Assembly (NCBI GenBank): GCA_015065725.1
Contig: SVPV01000013.1
Span: forward strand, 1 to 53,937
Length of the DNA: 53,937 nt
Reading direction: 5' to 3'
Source of the DNA: Oscillospiraceae bacterium
GTDB lineage: Bacteria > Bacillota > Clostridia > Oscillospirales > Acutalibacteraceae
This document shows, one piece after another, positions 7,342 to 16,332 of the stretch. The notes under the pieces are model-generated. The model worked only from the letters and a program-made list of their open reading frames with translations, had not been told where the DNA came from and searched no databases. The position numbers were made by a program, and so were the translations under genes. The first letter of the stretch is position 1; each line of letters begins with the position of its first letter.

Positions 7342-7470
7342 TTAAAGCTCACCAGATAGTATTCCTGCAGAAAAATAACCAATAAGCAACAATGCAATAA
7401 TTGATACCGTAAGTATCAAAGACTTTAAAAATTTTTTAAAGCTTTGACTCTTAAAGAAGTCTTTTGACAT
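7342..7470 (-). CDS. Small single-pass membrane protein, 42 aa
   Basis: The ATG at 7470 is preceded by AGGTGAT at good spacing. The product has a basic N-terminus (about 16 residues with five Lys) followed by one hydrophobic helix at about residues 17-37, giving a likely N-in orientation. It lies between the interrupted gene, which it faces tail to tail, and rpe. The frame is too short to name. It could be a sporulation or stress membrane peptide, but nothing supports that beyond its shape. Confidence 0.6.
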   Translation of the reverse strand: MSKDFFKSQSFKKFLKSLILTVSIIALLLIGYFSAGILSGEL

Positions 7471-7517
7471 AAAATCACCTACATTGATTTTTATCAATTA
7501 TTGCATAATTATACAAA

Positions 7518-7557
7518 AAAAGCTGTCACACTTTAAAATTCAAGCGTGACAGCTTTT
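7518..7557. terminator. Bidirectional terminator after rpe
   Basis: A 12-bp perfect stem, AAAAGCTGTCAC with GTGACAGCTTTT, encloses a 16-base loop. The A/T ends serve both strands. It lies four bases beyond the rpe stop. Confidence 0.85.
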
Positions 7558-7561
7558 ATAA

Positions 7562-8206
7562 TTATAGTGCTTTAAGCTCGGCAATTTTTTCGTTCATATT
7601 GCCCGAATCAAACACAAAGCTTCCTGCAACAAGAACATCGACGCCTGCATTTACAGCTAAAGGTGCGGTTTGTGCATTAATACCACCGTCAATTTCTATT
7701 AAAAACTGAAGTCCTTGACGGTCACGCTCAGCCTTTAAAGCGGCAACTTTTGAAAGTGATGATTCCATAAATTTTTGTCCGCCAAAGCCAGGCTCAACCG
7801 ACATAACAAGCACCATATCGCAAAGCGGTAAAAGATGAAAAATCTCTTCAGCATTAGTATTGGGTTTAATCGTAATGGTAGATTTAACACCCAGTTCTCT
7901 GATTTTTTTAAGGGTTGCTACTGGGTCCGAGCCTGCCTCATAATGAAAGCCGAGCCAATCAGAATACTTTGCAAACTCTTCAATATACCTATGCGGCGTA
8001 TCTATCATAAGATGAGTATCTATGGGTATATCTGTATATTTACGTATAGATTTAATAATAGGTACACCAAAAGAAATATTAGGAACAAAATTACCGTCCA
8101 TAACATCAATATGAAGCATATCTACACCCGAAGCTTCAAGCTGCGGCAGTAAATCCCTAAAGCTTAAAAAATCACAAGTAAGTACAGACGGTGAAACTAT
8201 TGCCAT
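7562..8206 (-). CDS. rpe: Ribulose-phosphate 3-epimerase
   Basis: The 214-residue product is the usual length for this cytoplasmic enzyme, which interconverts ribulose 5-phosphate and xylulose 5-phosphate in the pentose phosphate pathway. The hallmark HIDVMDGNFVPN is at residues 32-43, giving the metal-binding His32 and Asp34 and catalytic Asp37. Later come THLMI with another metal His, EPGFGGQKF, and EIDGGIN with the second catalytic Asp. It lies 18 bases downstream of the CapD-like gene and is probably co-transcribed with it. A strong terminator follows. Confidence 0.97.
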   Translation of the reverse strand: MAIVSPSVLTCDFLSFRDLLPQLEASGVDMLHIDVMDGNFVPNISFGVPIIKSIRKYTDIPIDTHLMIDTPHRYIEEFAKYSDWLGFHYEAGSDPVATLKKIRELGVKSTITIKPNTNAEEIFHLLPLCDMVLVMSVEPGFGGQKFMESSLSKVAALKAERDRQGLQFLIEIDGGINAQTAPLAVNAGVDVLVAGSFVFDSGNMNEKIAELKAL

Positions 8207-8224
8207 TTTATTATTCCTTTCAAA

Positions 8225-10054
8225 TTAATATCTGTATGTATCTACTATCTGCTTAACTATAGCCCTTGCGTCAACGCTATCGTTATACATCATAGCACGC
8301 ATATCGTCTATAGATTTCCAAAAAGCGTCCTCATCAAAATCTATCGGTTTTCCTATGTGAATTAGCTGATTTTCGGTACTTGTAAGGCCCTCTTCATCCA
8401 TAAGCATTTCCTCGTAAAGCTTCTCGCCCGGACGAAGACCTGTAAACTCAATTTTAATATCAGCATAAGGGGTCAGCCCCGAGAGACGAATTAAGTTTTC
8501 AGCCAAATCAAGTATCTTTACAGGGTTGCCCATATCAAGCACAAAAATTTCGCCTCCCTTAGCCGTTGCACCTGCTTGTAACACAAGCGAAACTGCTTCT
8601 GGTATGGTCATAAAGAAGCGTATAATATTAGGGTCTGTTACCGTAACAGGTCCGCCCTTTGAAATCTGTTCCTTGAAAAGCGGAATAACGCTACCGTTAC
8701 TGCCTAGCACATTACCAAAGCGTACTGCTACAAACTCGGTTTTAGACTTGCGGTTATAGCTTTGAACAATCATTTCACAAATACGCTTGCTAGCTCCCAT
8801 AATATTTGTTGGATTGACAGCCTTATCGGTTGAAATTAGAACAAACTTTTCAGCACCGTACTTATGAGAACATTCAACTGTTTTTAAAGTACCGAAAACA
8901 TTATTCTTTATAGACTCATTAGGGCTGTCCTCCATAAGCGGAACATGCTTATGTGCAGCAGCATGATAAATTATTTGGGGCTTGTACTTATTGAATATAC
9001 AATCAAGACGCTTTGAGTCACGCACAGAGCCAATAAGCACCACTAAATCAAGTTCGGGATAGTCCCTTTTAAGCTCGTTTTGAATATCATAGGCATTATT
9101 CTCATAAACATCGAAAATTATTAGCTTACGCGGTGAATAACCAGCTATCTGACGGCAAAGCTCACTACCTATTGAACCGCCGCCGCCTGTAACCATTACA
9201 ACCTTATTATTAACGTAGCCCATAACACTTTCTAGGTCAATAGAAACAGGTTCACGACCCAAAAGGTCCTCAATTTCAACATTGCGTATAGCAAGTGTCG
9301 GTATTGGCGAATCATCAATAAGAGTTTTAAATATTGAAGGAATTATTTTTAACTTACAGCCTGTCTGTTGACAAATTCGTAAAAATTCCGCCTTTGTCTC
9401 ACCCGTACAGGACGGAATTGCAAAAACAATAATATTGATATTATATTTTTTTACCGCACCAATTATCTCGTTTCTATCACCAATAATTTTAATGCCGTTA
9501 ATAAAAGCACCCTTTTTAGCAGGGTCATCATCTATAACACACTTCACTGAGCAGGTGTGCTTTTTATTATTACGGTTAATATCACTAATAACCTCATTAC
9601 CTGCAGAACCACCGCCTATAATCATAATATTACCTTTAAGGTATTTATCATAATCATATTCGTCATTGTAATTTAAAAAGAACTGCAACAGATATCTAAA
9701 AATACAAACAACCAAACAGATGAGGGTAAAGGTTAGGAAATACACCTGCAGAGCATATGTACCGCTATTTACAGCAGACTGTGCTACATATAATGTAGCA
9801 ATAGAGCAACCGCAACCTAAAAACACTTTAAAATAATCCTTAAAGCGTGCATATTTCCAAATAATACCGTAAATTTTCAGTATGTAATTAAAAAGAACAT
9901 TCATTATAGGGAACATTATAAAAGGATACAGCGATAAAAATGTATCTCCGTAAAAATCCTCTTTGCATATTATTAAAGAGCCTATTAAAGCCACAGCTGC
10001 CACTATCGCATCTAAAAATACCGACGACAGAAATTTTAAAGGCTTGTTATTCAT
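8225..10054 (-). CDS. Membrane nucleoside-diphosphate-sugar 4,6-dehydratase (CapD/FlaA1/PglF type)
   Basis: About 125 residues with four membrane helices are followed by two Rossmann regions. The first has IIGGGSAGNEV. The second is the catalytic domain, with the NAD motif VTGGGGSIGSELC and the signature STDKAVNPTNIMGASKR, where Met replaces the usual SDR tyrosine as in PglF and FlaA1. These enzymes convert UDP-GlcNAc to its 4-keto-6-deoxy form for capsule, glycan or protein glycosylation. The ATG at 10054 is chosen because GGAGG stands just upstream; the frame is open 51 bases further. The product is 609 residues. The substrate is inferred from family, with no other glycan genes nearby. Confidence 0.93.
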   Translation of the reverse strand: MNNKPLKFLSSVFLDAIVAAVALIGSLIICKEDFYGDTFLSLYPFIMFPIMNVLFNYILKIYGIIWKYARFKDYFKVFLGCGCSIATLYVAQSAVNSGTYALQVYFLTFTLICLVVCIFRYLLQFFLNYNDEYDYDKYLKGNIMIIGGGSAGNEVISDINRNNKKHTCSVKCVIDDDPAKKGAFINGIKIIGDRNEIIGAVKKYNINIIVFAIPSCTGETKAEFLRICQQTGCKLKIIPSIFKTLIDDSPIPTLAIRNVEIEDLLGREPVSIDLESVMGYVNNKVVMVTGGGGSIGSELCRQIAGYSPRKLIIFDVYENNAYDIQNELKRDYPELDLVVLIGSVRDSKRLDCIFNKYKPQIIYHAAAHKHVPLMEDSPNESIKNNVFGTLKTVECSHKYGAEKFVLISTDKAVNPTNIMGASKRICEMIVQSYNRKSKTEFVAVRFGNVLGSNGSVIPLFKEQISKGGPVTVTDPNIIRFFMTIPEAVSLVLQAGATAKGGEIFVLDMGNPVKILDLAENLIRLSGLTPYADIKIEFTGLRPGEKLYEEMLMDEEGLTSTENQLIHIGKPIDFDEDAFWKSIDDMRAMMYNDSVDARAIVKQIVDTYRY

Positions 10055-10142
10055 CAAACCCCTCCCAAACATACTTATACAATTTAATAATATAACATTT
10101 ACCAAGCAAAATCAAGATAAATATTTTTATTGCAAAGAAAAC

Positions 10143-10171
10143 TTGAAATATTAATTAATATATCATATAAT
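10143..10171 (+). promoter_or_regulatory. Vegetative promoter of mtaB
   Basis: TTGAAA (10143-10148), a 17-base spacer and TATAAT (10166-10171) lie 33 bases upstream of the mtaB start. Confidence 0.8.
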
Positions 10172-10204
10172 AATATGGTAATTACTTCTAAACGAGGTGG
10201 AAAA

Positions 10205-11491
10205 ATGTCAAAGCTTTCGGTGCATACACTCGGTTGTAAGGTTAATCAGTACGAAACAGAAGCTATAATCGAACAGTTTTTAAATGGCGGTTATACCCTG
10301 TCGGATAATGAGTCAGCTGATGTAATAATTATAAATTCCTGCACCGTTACTGCAGAAAGCGACCGAAAGACCAGACAAATTTTACGCCGTTCAAGACGTG
10401 AAAACCAAAACTCCGTTATTGTGCTTACAGGCTGTATGGTGCAAGCCTTTAGCGAAAAATCGGCAGAGCTTATTGATGCTGACCTGCTTATAGGTAACAC
10501 TGAAACACATTTGATATATGAAAAAGTAGAACGTTATTTAAAAACTAAAGAAAATCTTAATGACGTTCTTCCTCACACGAGTGACGAGGAGTTTTGTCCG
10601 CTTACTATCAACAACTTTTCGGATAGAACGAGGGCTTTTATGAAAATTGAGGACGGGTGTGACAGATACTGCACATACTGCATTATACCCTTTGCACGTG
10701 GCAGAATACGTTCTAGAAGCTTAAAGTCGATAAAAGAAGAAGCTCTAAATCTTGCAAGCAGTGGTTTTAAAGAGATAGTTTTAGTTGGCATTAACCTTTC
10801 TTCATACGGAAAATTTGATGATTTTGACCTTTGTGACGCAGTAGAAACCGTAGCGTCTGTAGAAGGCATAAAGCGTATACGTTTAGGCTCGCTTGAACCT
10901 GATTTAATTACCGATGCTATGCTAAATCGGCTAGCGGCAGAGGAAAAGTTCTGTCCGCAGTTTCATTTATCTCTTCAATCGGGTTGCAGTAGCACATTAA
11001 AGCGTATGAACAGACACTACGATGCTGTATTTTATTATGATTTAGTGTTAAGAATACGAAAAGCCTTTAAAAACCCCTCAATTACTACCGACATTATGGT
11101 GGGTTTTGCTGGCGAAACAGAGGAAGAATTTAAGGAAAGTCTTGCTTTTGTAGAAAAGGTCGGTTTTGCAAAATCACATATATTCAGCTATTCAAGACGT
11201 GAAGGCACGGTTGCTGCGGCACTTAAAAATCAGGTAAGCAAGAAAGAAAAGCTTGCACGCAGTAAACAAATGATTGCACTAACCGAAAAAACCGAAAAAG
11301 AATTTTTAAGAAGTCAGCTCCATACTGTTTCACAGGTTTTATTTGAAACAGAGGAAAACGGATATTTTGTAGGCTATACACCTAACTACACAAAGGTTTT
11401 TTTGAAATCTAATAAAAATATTTCAGGTGAAATTTTGCCCGTAAATCTTAAAGAAATAAAAAATGACGGTTGTTTAGGTATAATGGTGTAA
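10205..11491 (+). CDS. mtaB: tRNA N6-threonylcarbamoyladenosine (t6A37) methylthiotransferase
   Basis: The 428-residue radical-SAM enzyme opens with the MiaB-type N-terminal cluster region (LGCKVNQYETEA, with further Cys in NSCTV and TGCM). It continues with the radical-SAM motif GCDRYCTYCIIPFARG near residue 150, and ends in a TRAM-like region. The LGCKVNQYE form and RTRAFMKIEDGCDRYCTYC segment point to MtaB, which makes ms2t6A in tRNA, rather than MiaB or RimO. The ATG at 10205 follows GAGGTGG; an upstream in-frame start would include the promoter. It is monocistronic or leads into the hydrolase-MurF-Ddl group, which appears to have its own promoter. Confidence 0.93.
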   Translation: MSKLSVHTLGCKVNQYETEAIIEQFLNGGYTLSDNESADVIIINSCTVTAESDRKTRQILRRSRRENQNSVIVLTGCMVQAFSEKSAELIDADLLIGNTETHLIYEKVERYLKTKENLNDVLPHTSDEEFCPLTINNFSDRTRAFMKIEDGCDRYCTYCIIPFARGRIRSRSLKSIKEEALNLASSGFKEIVLVGINLSSYGKFDDFDLCDAVETVASVEGIKRIRLGSLEPDLITDAMLNRLAAEEKFCPQFHLSLQSGCSSTLKRMNRHYDAVFYYDLVLRIRKAFKNPSITTDIMVGFAGETEEEFKESLAFVEKVGFAKSHIFSYSRREGTVAAALKNQVSKKEKLARSKQMIALTEKTEKEFLRSQLHTVSQVLFETEENGYFVGYTPNYTKVFLKSNKNISGEILPVNLKEIKNDGCLGIMV

Positions 11492-11572
11492 TATTTTATA
11501 AAAAGTCTTTTAATCTTACTACTTATTTGCTATAATTATTTTTAATGTTTTTAGTGAAAGTGCGGTTTATAT

Positions 11573-12334
11573 ATGGAAATTGTTATTGACGGACTTAAAA
11601 TTGAATATACCGACACAGGCACAGAAAAACCACCCATTCTGTTGTTACACGGTTGGGGGTCTTCCTTTGATGTGTACAAAGGAGTTATCGCTACCCTTTC
11701 CGACCGCTCTAGGATGATTGCACTTAATTTTCCAGGTTGCGGAAACAGCGACACTATGAGCGAGCCTTGGACTGTTGACGACTACTGTAATCTAGTTGTT
11801 AAATTTCTTGATGCTTTAGGTGTTGAAAATCCGATACTATTCGGTCATTCACACGGTGGCAGAGTTATTATGAAGCTTGCAGGTACTGGTATGTTAAATC
11901 CGCCTAAAATCGTATTTTTAGATGCGGCGGGACTTATACCTAAAAAGACTTTTAAACAAAAATTCCGTGCTAAAAGCTTTAAGACAATAAAGAGTGTTTT
12001 AACACTACCCCTAATCAAAAACTATTCGGGTAATTTGCTCGAAAAAGCAAGGAATTATTATGGTTCGGCTGACTATAATGCCGCACCCGAAGTGTTAAGA
12101 AAAACTTTAGTATCGCTTGTAAATACCGACCTTCGCGATTTGTTGCCTAACATTTCCTGCCCTACCCTTTTAATTTGGGGCGAAAATGACACCGCAACAC
12201 CACTTGAAGATGCTAAAACTATAGAAAAACTAATACCCGATGCGGGCCTTTGTGTTATAAAAGGAACGGGCCATTACTCTTTTTGTGAGCGTCCTTTTGA
12301 AGCACACGCAATACTTAAAAGCTTTATTAACTAG
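11573..12334 (+). CDS. Alpha/beta hydrolase, 253 aa
   Basis: This is a standard alpha/beta hydrolase: oxyanion segment LLLHGWGSS, nucleophile in GHSHGG near residue 92, an acid in WGENDTATP, and the catalytic His in GTGHYSF. There is no signal peptide, so it is cytoplasmic. Its stop is 12 bases from the start of the MurF-like gene, with the ddl gene after that, so the three probably form an operon. That suggests a link to peptidoglycan precursor metabolism, but the substrate cannot be read from the sequence. A TATAAT at 11531-11536 is a likely -10 box. Confidence 0.9.
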   Translation: MEIVIDGLKIEYTDTGTEKPPILLLHGWGSSFDVYKGVIATLSDRSRMIALNFPGCGNSDTMSEPWTVDDYCNLVVKFLDALGVENPILFGHSHGGRVIMKLAGTGMLNPPKIVFLDAAGLIPKKTFKQKFRAKSFKTIKSVLTLPLIKNYSGNLLEKARNYYGSADYNAAPEVLRKTLVSLVNTDLRDLLPNISCPTLLIWGENDTATPLEDAKTIEKLIPDAGLCVIKGTGHYSFCERPFEAHAILKSFIN

Positions 12335-12345
12335 GAGGTTTTGGT

Positions 12346-13923
12346 TTGAATATTTTAATTACAATAAGCCTTATTCTAGCAGCTGCCTCCTCAATATGCA
12401 CACTTGTAAGGCAATATCAAATGCTACAGCAAAATTCCTATTACCCTTCTAGATATTTTAAATGGGTAAAAGAAAGCTACAGCGTATTGTTAGCGGTAGA
12501 GTGTATGGTTTTTTGTTTTTCCTCTACCTTGTATCTAGGAAAAAATTATATATCACAGCTAGTCCTTTACTCTATAATGTTTATATCAAGACTTGTAAGT
12601 GCCATACACACACATAAAAGATCTATTAAAAAGTTGGTTTTTACCGCTAGAATAAAAAGACTTTTTGCTACAGTAATAATAATTTTCATATTACTTATTA
12701 GTTTGTTTTTAGGATTCGGTGATAAATTACTTGGCGAAATTTCTAGTATTTTACTCTTTATGTTTGCCTCTGTTTCTCCGCTTACAGTTTTACTTGCTTG
12801 GACACTTACCTATCCGCTTGAAAAAGCCGTTTCTAATTGGTATATTAACGATGCTAAAAGGATTTTAAAAGCACACAAAAATCTTACAGTTGTTGGTATT
12901 ACGGGCAGTTACGGAAAAACCACCACAAAATTTATACTTAACAGAATTTTAAGTGAAAAATTTAATGTTGTATGCACACCGCAAAGCTTTAACACACCAA
13001 TGGGTGTAGTTCGCACCGTTCGTGGCGACTTAAAACCGCAAACCGAAATTTTTATTTGCGAAATGGGTGCTAAAAATGTTGGTGATATTAAAGAGATTTG
13101 TGATATTGCTAATCCCGATTTTGCTATTATAACCTCGGTAGGACCGCAGCACCTCGAAACCTTTAAAAGTATTGAAAATGTATACAAAACTAAGTTTGAG
13201 TTAGCTGACGCCGTAACAGATAACGGCGGAAAAGTATTTATAAACGGTGACAACAAAGAAATTAAAAGCCGTACCGAAGACGGTAAATATATACGCTTTG
13301 GACTCGAAAGCTACAACTCTTATTATGCCGAAAACATAAGTTATGGCCGTTCAGGCTCAAAATTCACACTGGTTTTAGGCGATGAAAGAATTGAAGTTTC
13401 CACAAAGCTTTTAGGTCTTCACAGCGTGGCAGATATTGTTGCGGCGGCGGCAGTTGCACACACCTTAGGTGTTTCACTTGAGGATATTGCCTTTGCTATA
13501 TCCACACTAAAGCCTTATGAACACCGATTAGAACTGAAATCATTTAAAAATTCTTCTCTTTTAATTGATGATGCTTACAACGCTAACCCCGAAGGCTCTT
13601 TAGAGGCGGTACGTATTTTATCACACTTTGAGGGTATGCACAAAACCGTTATTACCCCAGGTCTTATTGAGCTTGGTGATAAAGAATACGAATGTAACTA
13701 TCAATTAGGTGCTGAGGCGGCAAAATACGCCGACAGAATTATTCTTGTAGGTGAAAACCGTTCAAAGCCGTTGCGTGCGGGTGTCGAAAGCACAGATTTC
13801 TCCCTCAAGAATCTCTTTGTTGTAAAAAGCTTTAGTGAAGCTATTGCTATACATTCAAGTGACGTAACCTCCAATAGCGTGGTGTTGCTTGAAAACGATT
13901 TACCCGATAATTATCTTAATTAG
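12346..13923 (+). CDS. MurF-type Mur ligase with N-terminal membrane domain
   Basis: The 525-residue protein begins with about 165 residues of membrane helices, absent from ordinary MurF. A complete Mur ligase follows: P-loop GITGSYGKTTTK near residue 185, an EMGAKNVGDI segment typical of MurF, the central domain, and a C-terminal domain starting around DDAYNANPEGS. MurF adds D-Ala-D-Ala to UDP-MurNAc-tripeptide in the cytoplasm. The next gene makes D-Ala-D-Ala. The start is a TTG preceded by AGGAGG. It may be the sole MurF, tethered to the membrane, or a paralogue. The membrane fusion is seen here; its purpose is unknown. Confidence 0.88.
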   Translation: MNILITISLILAAASSICTLVRQYQMLQQNSYYPSRYFKWVKESYSVLLAVECMVFCFSSTLYLGKNYISQLVLYSIMFISRLVSAIHTHKRSIKKLVFTARIKRLFATVIIIFILLISLFLGFGDKLLGEISSILLFMFASVSPLTVLLAWTLTYPLEKAVSNWYINDAKRILKAHKNLTVVGITGSYGKTTTKFILNRILSEKFNVVCTPQSFNTPMGVVRTVRGDLKPQTEIFICEMGAKNVGDIKEICDIANPDFAIITSVGPQHLETFKSIENVYKTKFELADAVTDNGGKVFINGDNKEIKSRTEDGKYIRFGLESYNSYYAENISYGRSGSKFTLVLGDERIEVSTKLLGLHSVADIVAAAAVAHTLGVSLEDIAFAISTLKPYEHRLELKSFKNSSLLIDDAYNANPEGSLEAVRILSHFEGMHKTVITPGLIELGDKEYECNYQLGAEAAKYADRIILVGENRSKPLRAGVESTDFSLKNLFVVKSFSEAIAIHSSDVTSNSVVLLENDLPDNYLN

Positions 13924-13935
13924 TGAGGTCTTGTT

Positions 13936-15129
13936 ATGAAAACAAATATTGCTGTATTTTTTGGTTGTCGCTCGGTTGAGCATGAGGTTTCAATAATCTC
14001 GGCTGTGCAGGCTATGAAATCCATAAACCGTGAAAAATACGATATTACCCCCGTTTATGTTGCAAAGGACGGAGGTATGTACACAGGCTCTGCTCTATTT
14101 GAAATCGAGAGCTTCAAAAATCTGCCCGAGCTTCTAAAAAGCTGTGAAAAGGTAACCTTTTTACGCGAAAATGACAGCGTTGTTATGAAAACACTTAAGA
14201 GCGGATTGTTTGCAAAGAATAAATCTCTATCAATAGACCTTGCATTCCCTATTGTACACGGCACCAACTGTGAGGACGGCACAATGGCAGGATTTTTTGA
14301 GTTTTTAGGTCTACCATATATCAGCTGTGATATACTTTCTGCTGCTGTCGGTATGGATAAAGCTATTTTTAAAGATGTATTAAAATCGGCAGGCTTGCCC
14401 GTACTTGACTGTGTAAAATTCAGAGCTAGAGAATACGCAAAAAACAAGACTGCAATTTGCGAAAAAATCATAAATGAAATCGGTCTTCCCATTATCATTA
14501 AGCCTGTAAATTTAGGCTCAAGCGTTGGTATAAGCAAGGTATCAACTGCCGAGGCTTTGGACAGTGCCATAAACGATGCTTTTTCATTCGCTGACGAGGT
14601 TTTAGCCGAAAAGGCAATTACATCTCTTCGTGAAATAAACTGCTCTGTAATAGGCGATGCAGACGAATGTGAGGCAAGCGTATGCGAAGAGCCGTTTATG
14701 AACGATGAAATACTTTCATACGCTGACAAGTATTTACAAAACGCCGATAAAACAGGTGCATCAAAGGGTATGGCGTCCTTAAGCCGTAAAATCCCTGCTG
14801 ATTTACCTGCCGAGAAGAGCGAGGAAATAAGACAACTTGCTGTCGACACCTTTAAGGCTCTTGGTTGTAGCGGTGTAGTTAGAATTGATTTTATGATAGA
14901 CAAGGAAACAGATAAGGTTTATGCCAACGAAATTAATACAATCCCAGGTTCGTTAGCCTTTTATTTATGGGAGGCTACAGGTCTTAAATACACTGATATG
15001 ATTGACCGATTAGTAAATATAGCATTTAAAAGACAGAGAAACCGCGAAAACCTGTCCTTTACTATTGATACAAACATTCTTGAGGGTGCATCTTTTGGTA
15101 GTAAAGGTGCAAAAGGCAGTAAATTTTAA
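13936..15129 (+). CDS. ddl: D-alanine--D-alanine ligase
   Basis: This ATP-grasp enzyme joins two D-alanines for peptidoglycan. Visible motifs are the N-terminal VEHEVSIISA, the central IIKPVNLGSSVGISKV, EINC, the omega-loop region SYADKYLQ with the Tyr typical of dipeptide (not D-Ala-D-Lac) ligases, and the metal-binding EINTIPGS near the C-terminus. At 397 residues it is somewhat longer than usual, with a basic, Gly-rich tail. It starts 13 bases after the MurF-like gene behind GAGG and ends the operon at a strong terminator. It should give normal vancomycin-sensitive precursors. Confidence 0.95.
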   Translation: MKTNIAVFFGCRSVEHEVSIISAVQAMKSINREKYDITPVYVAKDGGMYTGSALFEIESFKNLPELLKSCEKVTFLRENDSVVMKTLKSGLFAKNKSLSIDLAFPIVHGTNCEDGTMAGFFEFLGLPYISCDILSAAVGMDKAIFKDVLKSAGLPVLDCVKFRAREYAKNKTAICEKIINEIGLPIIIKPVNLGSSVGISKVSTAEALDSAINDAFSFADEVLAEKAITSLREINCSVIGDADECEASVCEEPFMNDEILSYADKYLQNADKTGASKGMASLSRKIPADLPAEKSEEIRQLAVDTFKALGCSGVVRIDFMIDKETDKVYANEINTIPGSLAFYLWEATGLKYTDMIDRLVNIAFKRQRNRENLSFTIDTNILEGASFGSKGAKGSKF

Positions 15130-15139
15130 TATTAATAAA

Positions 15140-15180
15140 AAAATTACGGCTGTTCGAATAATCCGAACAGCCGTAATTTT
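15140..15180. terminator. Bidirectional terminator between ddl and rpsR
   Basis: A perfect 17-bp stem (15140-15156 with 15164-15180) and a 7-base loop have A/T-rich ends on both strands. It serves the two convergent genes. Confidence 0.92.
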
Positions 15181-15186
15181 TAACTA

Positions 15187-15432
15187 TTAATCATTAACAT
15201 AAGGAAGCAATGCTGCCTGACGTGCACGCTTAATAGCTACTGTAAGCTCACGTTGGTGAGCAGCACAGGTGCCTGTTGCACGGCGAGGTAAAATCTTAGC
15301 ACGTTCAGAAATAAATTTACGAAGACGTGCTACATCTTTATAATCAATTGCTTCTACACGGTCAGCACAGAAATGACAAACCTTTTTACGAGGCTTTCTG
15401 CGAGCCGGTCTTTCAAGCTTTTCCTTATCCAT
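15187..15432 (-). CDS. rpsR: 30S ribosomal protein S18
   Basis: The 81-residue protein has the S18 core, including [20 protein letters not shown] and the ending [18 protein letters not shown]. It also has CHFC and a later TGTC, a cysteine set found in zinc-type S18 proteins. S18 pairs with S6 on the small-subunit platform. It is the third gene of the rpsF-ssb-rpsR operon, with AGGAGG before its start, and stops just before the shared terminator. Confidence 0.97.
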   Translation of the reverse strand: MDKEKLERPARRKPRKKVCHFCADRVEAIDYKDVARLRKFISERAKILPRRATGTCAAHQRELTVAIKRARQAALLPYVND

Positions 15433-15469
15433 TATGAAAGCTCCTCCTTTTTATATTTTGAAGGAATCA

Positions 15470-15895
15470 TTAAAAGGGTAAATCATCATCAGTGCCGCCG
15501 ATTTCGGTAAAATCGTTAGCATCTACATTACTGAACGAAGCGGGTTCATCCATACCTGTAGGTGCGGAAGCACCGTCCCTTTTAGATTCTACGAACTGGA
15601 CATTATTAGCAACAACCTCAAACGCTGTACGGTTGTTACCGTTCTTATCGACATACTTACGGGTTTGAATAGAACCCTCAATGCCAATCATACTGCCCTT
15701 TTTGAAATATTTAGATACAAATTCCGCAGTCTGACGCCAAGCAACTATATTGATGAAATCAGCCTGTGTTTCCTCACCCGCACGATAACGGCGGCTGACT
15801 GCAATGGAGAACGATGTAACCGATATACCGTTGGGAGTGGTTTTAAGCTCTGGGTCGGCAGTAAGACGACCTGTTAGAACAACTAAATTAAACAT
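15470..15895 (-). CDS. ssb: Single-stranded DNA-binding protein
   Basis: The 141-residue protein has an N-terminal OB fold (FNLVVLTGRLTADPELK, later INIVAWRQTAEFVSKYFKKG), a flexible linker, and the acidic tip DDDLPF that binds partner proteins at the replication fork and in repair. Its place between the S6 and S18 genes is the conserved order in Firmicutes and shows that this is the main chromosomal SSB rather than a phage copy. Confidence 0.97.
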   Translation of the reverse strand: MFNLVVLTGRLTADPELKTTPNGISVTSFSIAVSRRYRAGEETQADFINIVAWRQTAEFVSKYFKKGSMIGIEGSIQTRKYVDKNGNNRTAFEVVANNVQFVESKRDGASAPTGMDEPASFSNVDANDFTEIGGTDDDLPF

Positions 15896-15912
15896 TCTCT
15901 TTTAAACCTCCA

Positions 15913-16194
15913 TTACTTTTTGATTACCATTACGCGAAGAACGCCGTCGGTAATTTTTGCGATACGCTCAAGCTCTGCAGGGAAAGTAGGCTCACTTTCA
16001 AATGTTGTGAACACATAGAAACCCTCAGCCTCATCGTTGATAAGGTATGCCAAGCGACGCTTACCCCATTCATCAACGTTAAGAACCGTACCGTTTTTGG
16101 CAATTAATTCATTGAATTTTTCCTTAACAGAATTTACAGCTTCTTCGCCGCCTGTTACAGAATAAATCATAAGTGCCTCATACTTATTGGTCAT
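15913..16194 (-). CDS. rpsF: 30S ribosomal protein S6
   Basis: The 93-residue protein has the S6 pattern NKYEALMIYSVTGGEE, the WGKRRLAYLINDEAEGFY strand region and a short C-terminus ending VMVIKK. It binds S18 on the small subunit. It is the first gene of the operon, with AAGGAGGTGC before the ATG, a perfect promoter (16280-16308) and a leader hairpin (16246-16272) that may let the S6:S18 pair repress its own synthesis. Confidence 0.97.
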   Translation of the reverse strand: MTNKYEALMIYSVTGGEEAVNSVKEKFNELIAKNGTVLNVDEWGKRRLAYLINDEAEGFYVFTTFESEPTFPAELERIAKITDGVLRVMVIKK

Positions 16195-16245
16195 TTCGTT
16201 GCACCTCCTTCTGGACTATTGGCTTCACATTTTGTAAAGCAAGGA

Positions 16246-16272
16246 GCTAGTTTCGGGATTTTCCCGAATAGC
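16246..16272 (-). ncRNA. Candidate S6:S18 autoregulatory leader hairpin
   Basis: The leader of rpsF can fold into a closed hairpin with inner stem TTCGGGA/TCCCGAA, an internal mismatch and an outer GCTA/TAGC pair, starting at about the first transcribed base. Known S6:S18 leaders in bacteria use a stem with a CCG motif bound by the protein pair. A CCG is present here. The identity is inferred from position and shape. Confidence 0.5.
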
Positions 16273-16279
16273 ACACAAT

Positions 16280-16308
16280 ATTATAGCAATAAACAACTAA
16301 TATGTCAA
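16280..16308 (-). promoter_or_regulatory. Perfect-consensus promoter of rpsF-ssb-rpsR
   Basis: Read on the minus strand, TTGACA (16303-16308), a 17-base spacer and TATAAT (16280-16285) match the vegetative consensus at all 12 bases. Confidence 0.92.
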
Positions 16309-16332
16309 GTATTTTTTAATATTACATAAGCC

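Noticed and set aside
14055-14903. 282-codon open frame on the minus strand
   Set aside because: It is a shadow of ddl, with low-complexity Ser/Ala/Leu composition.
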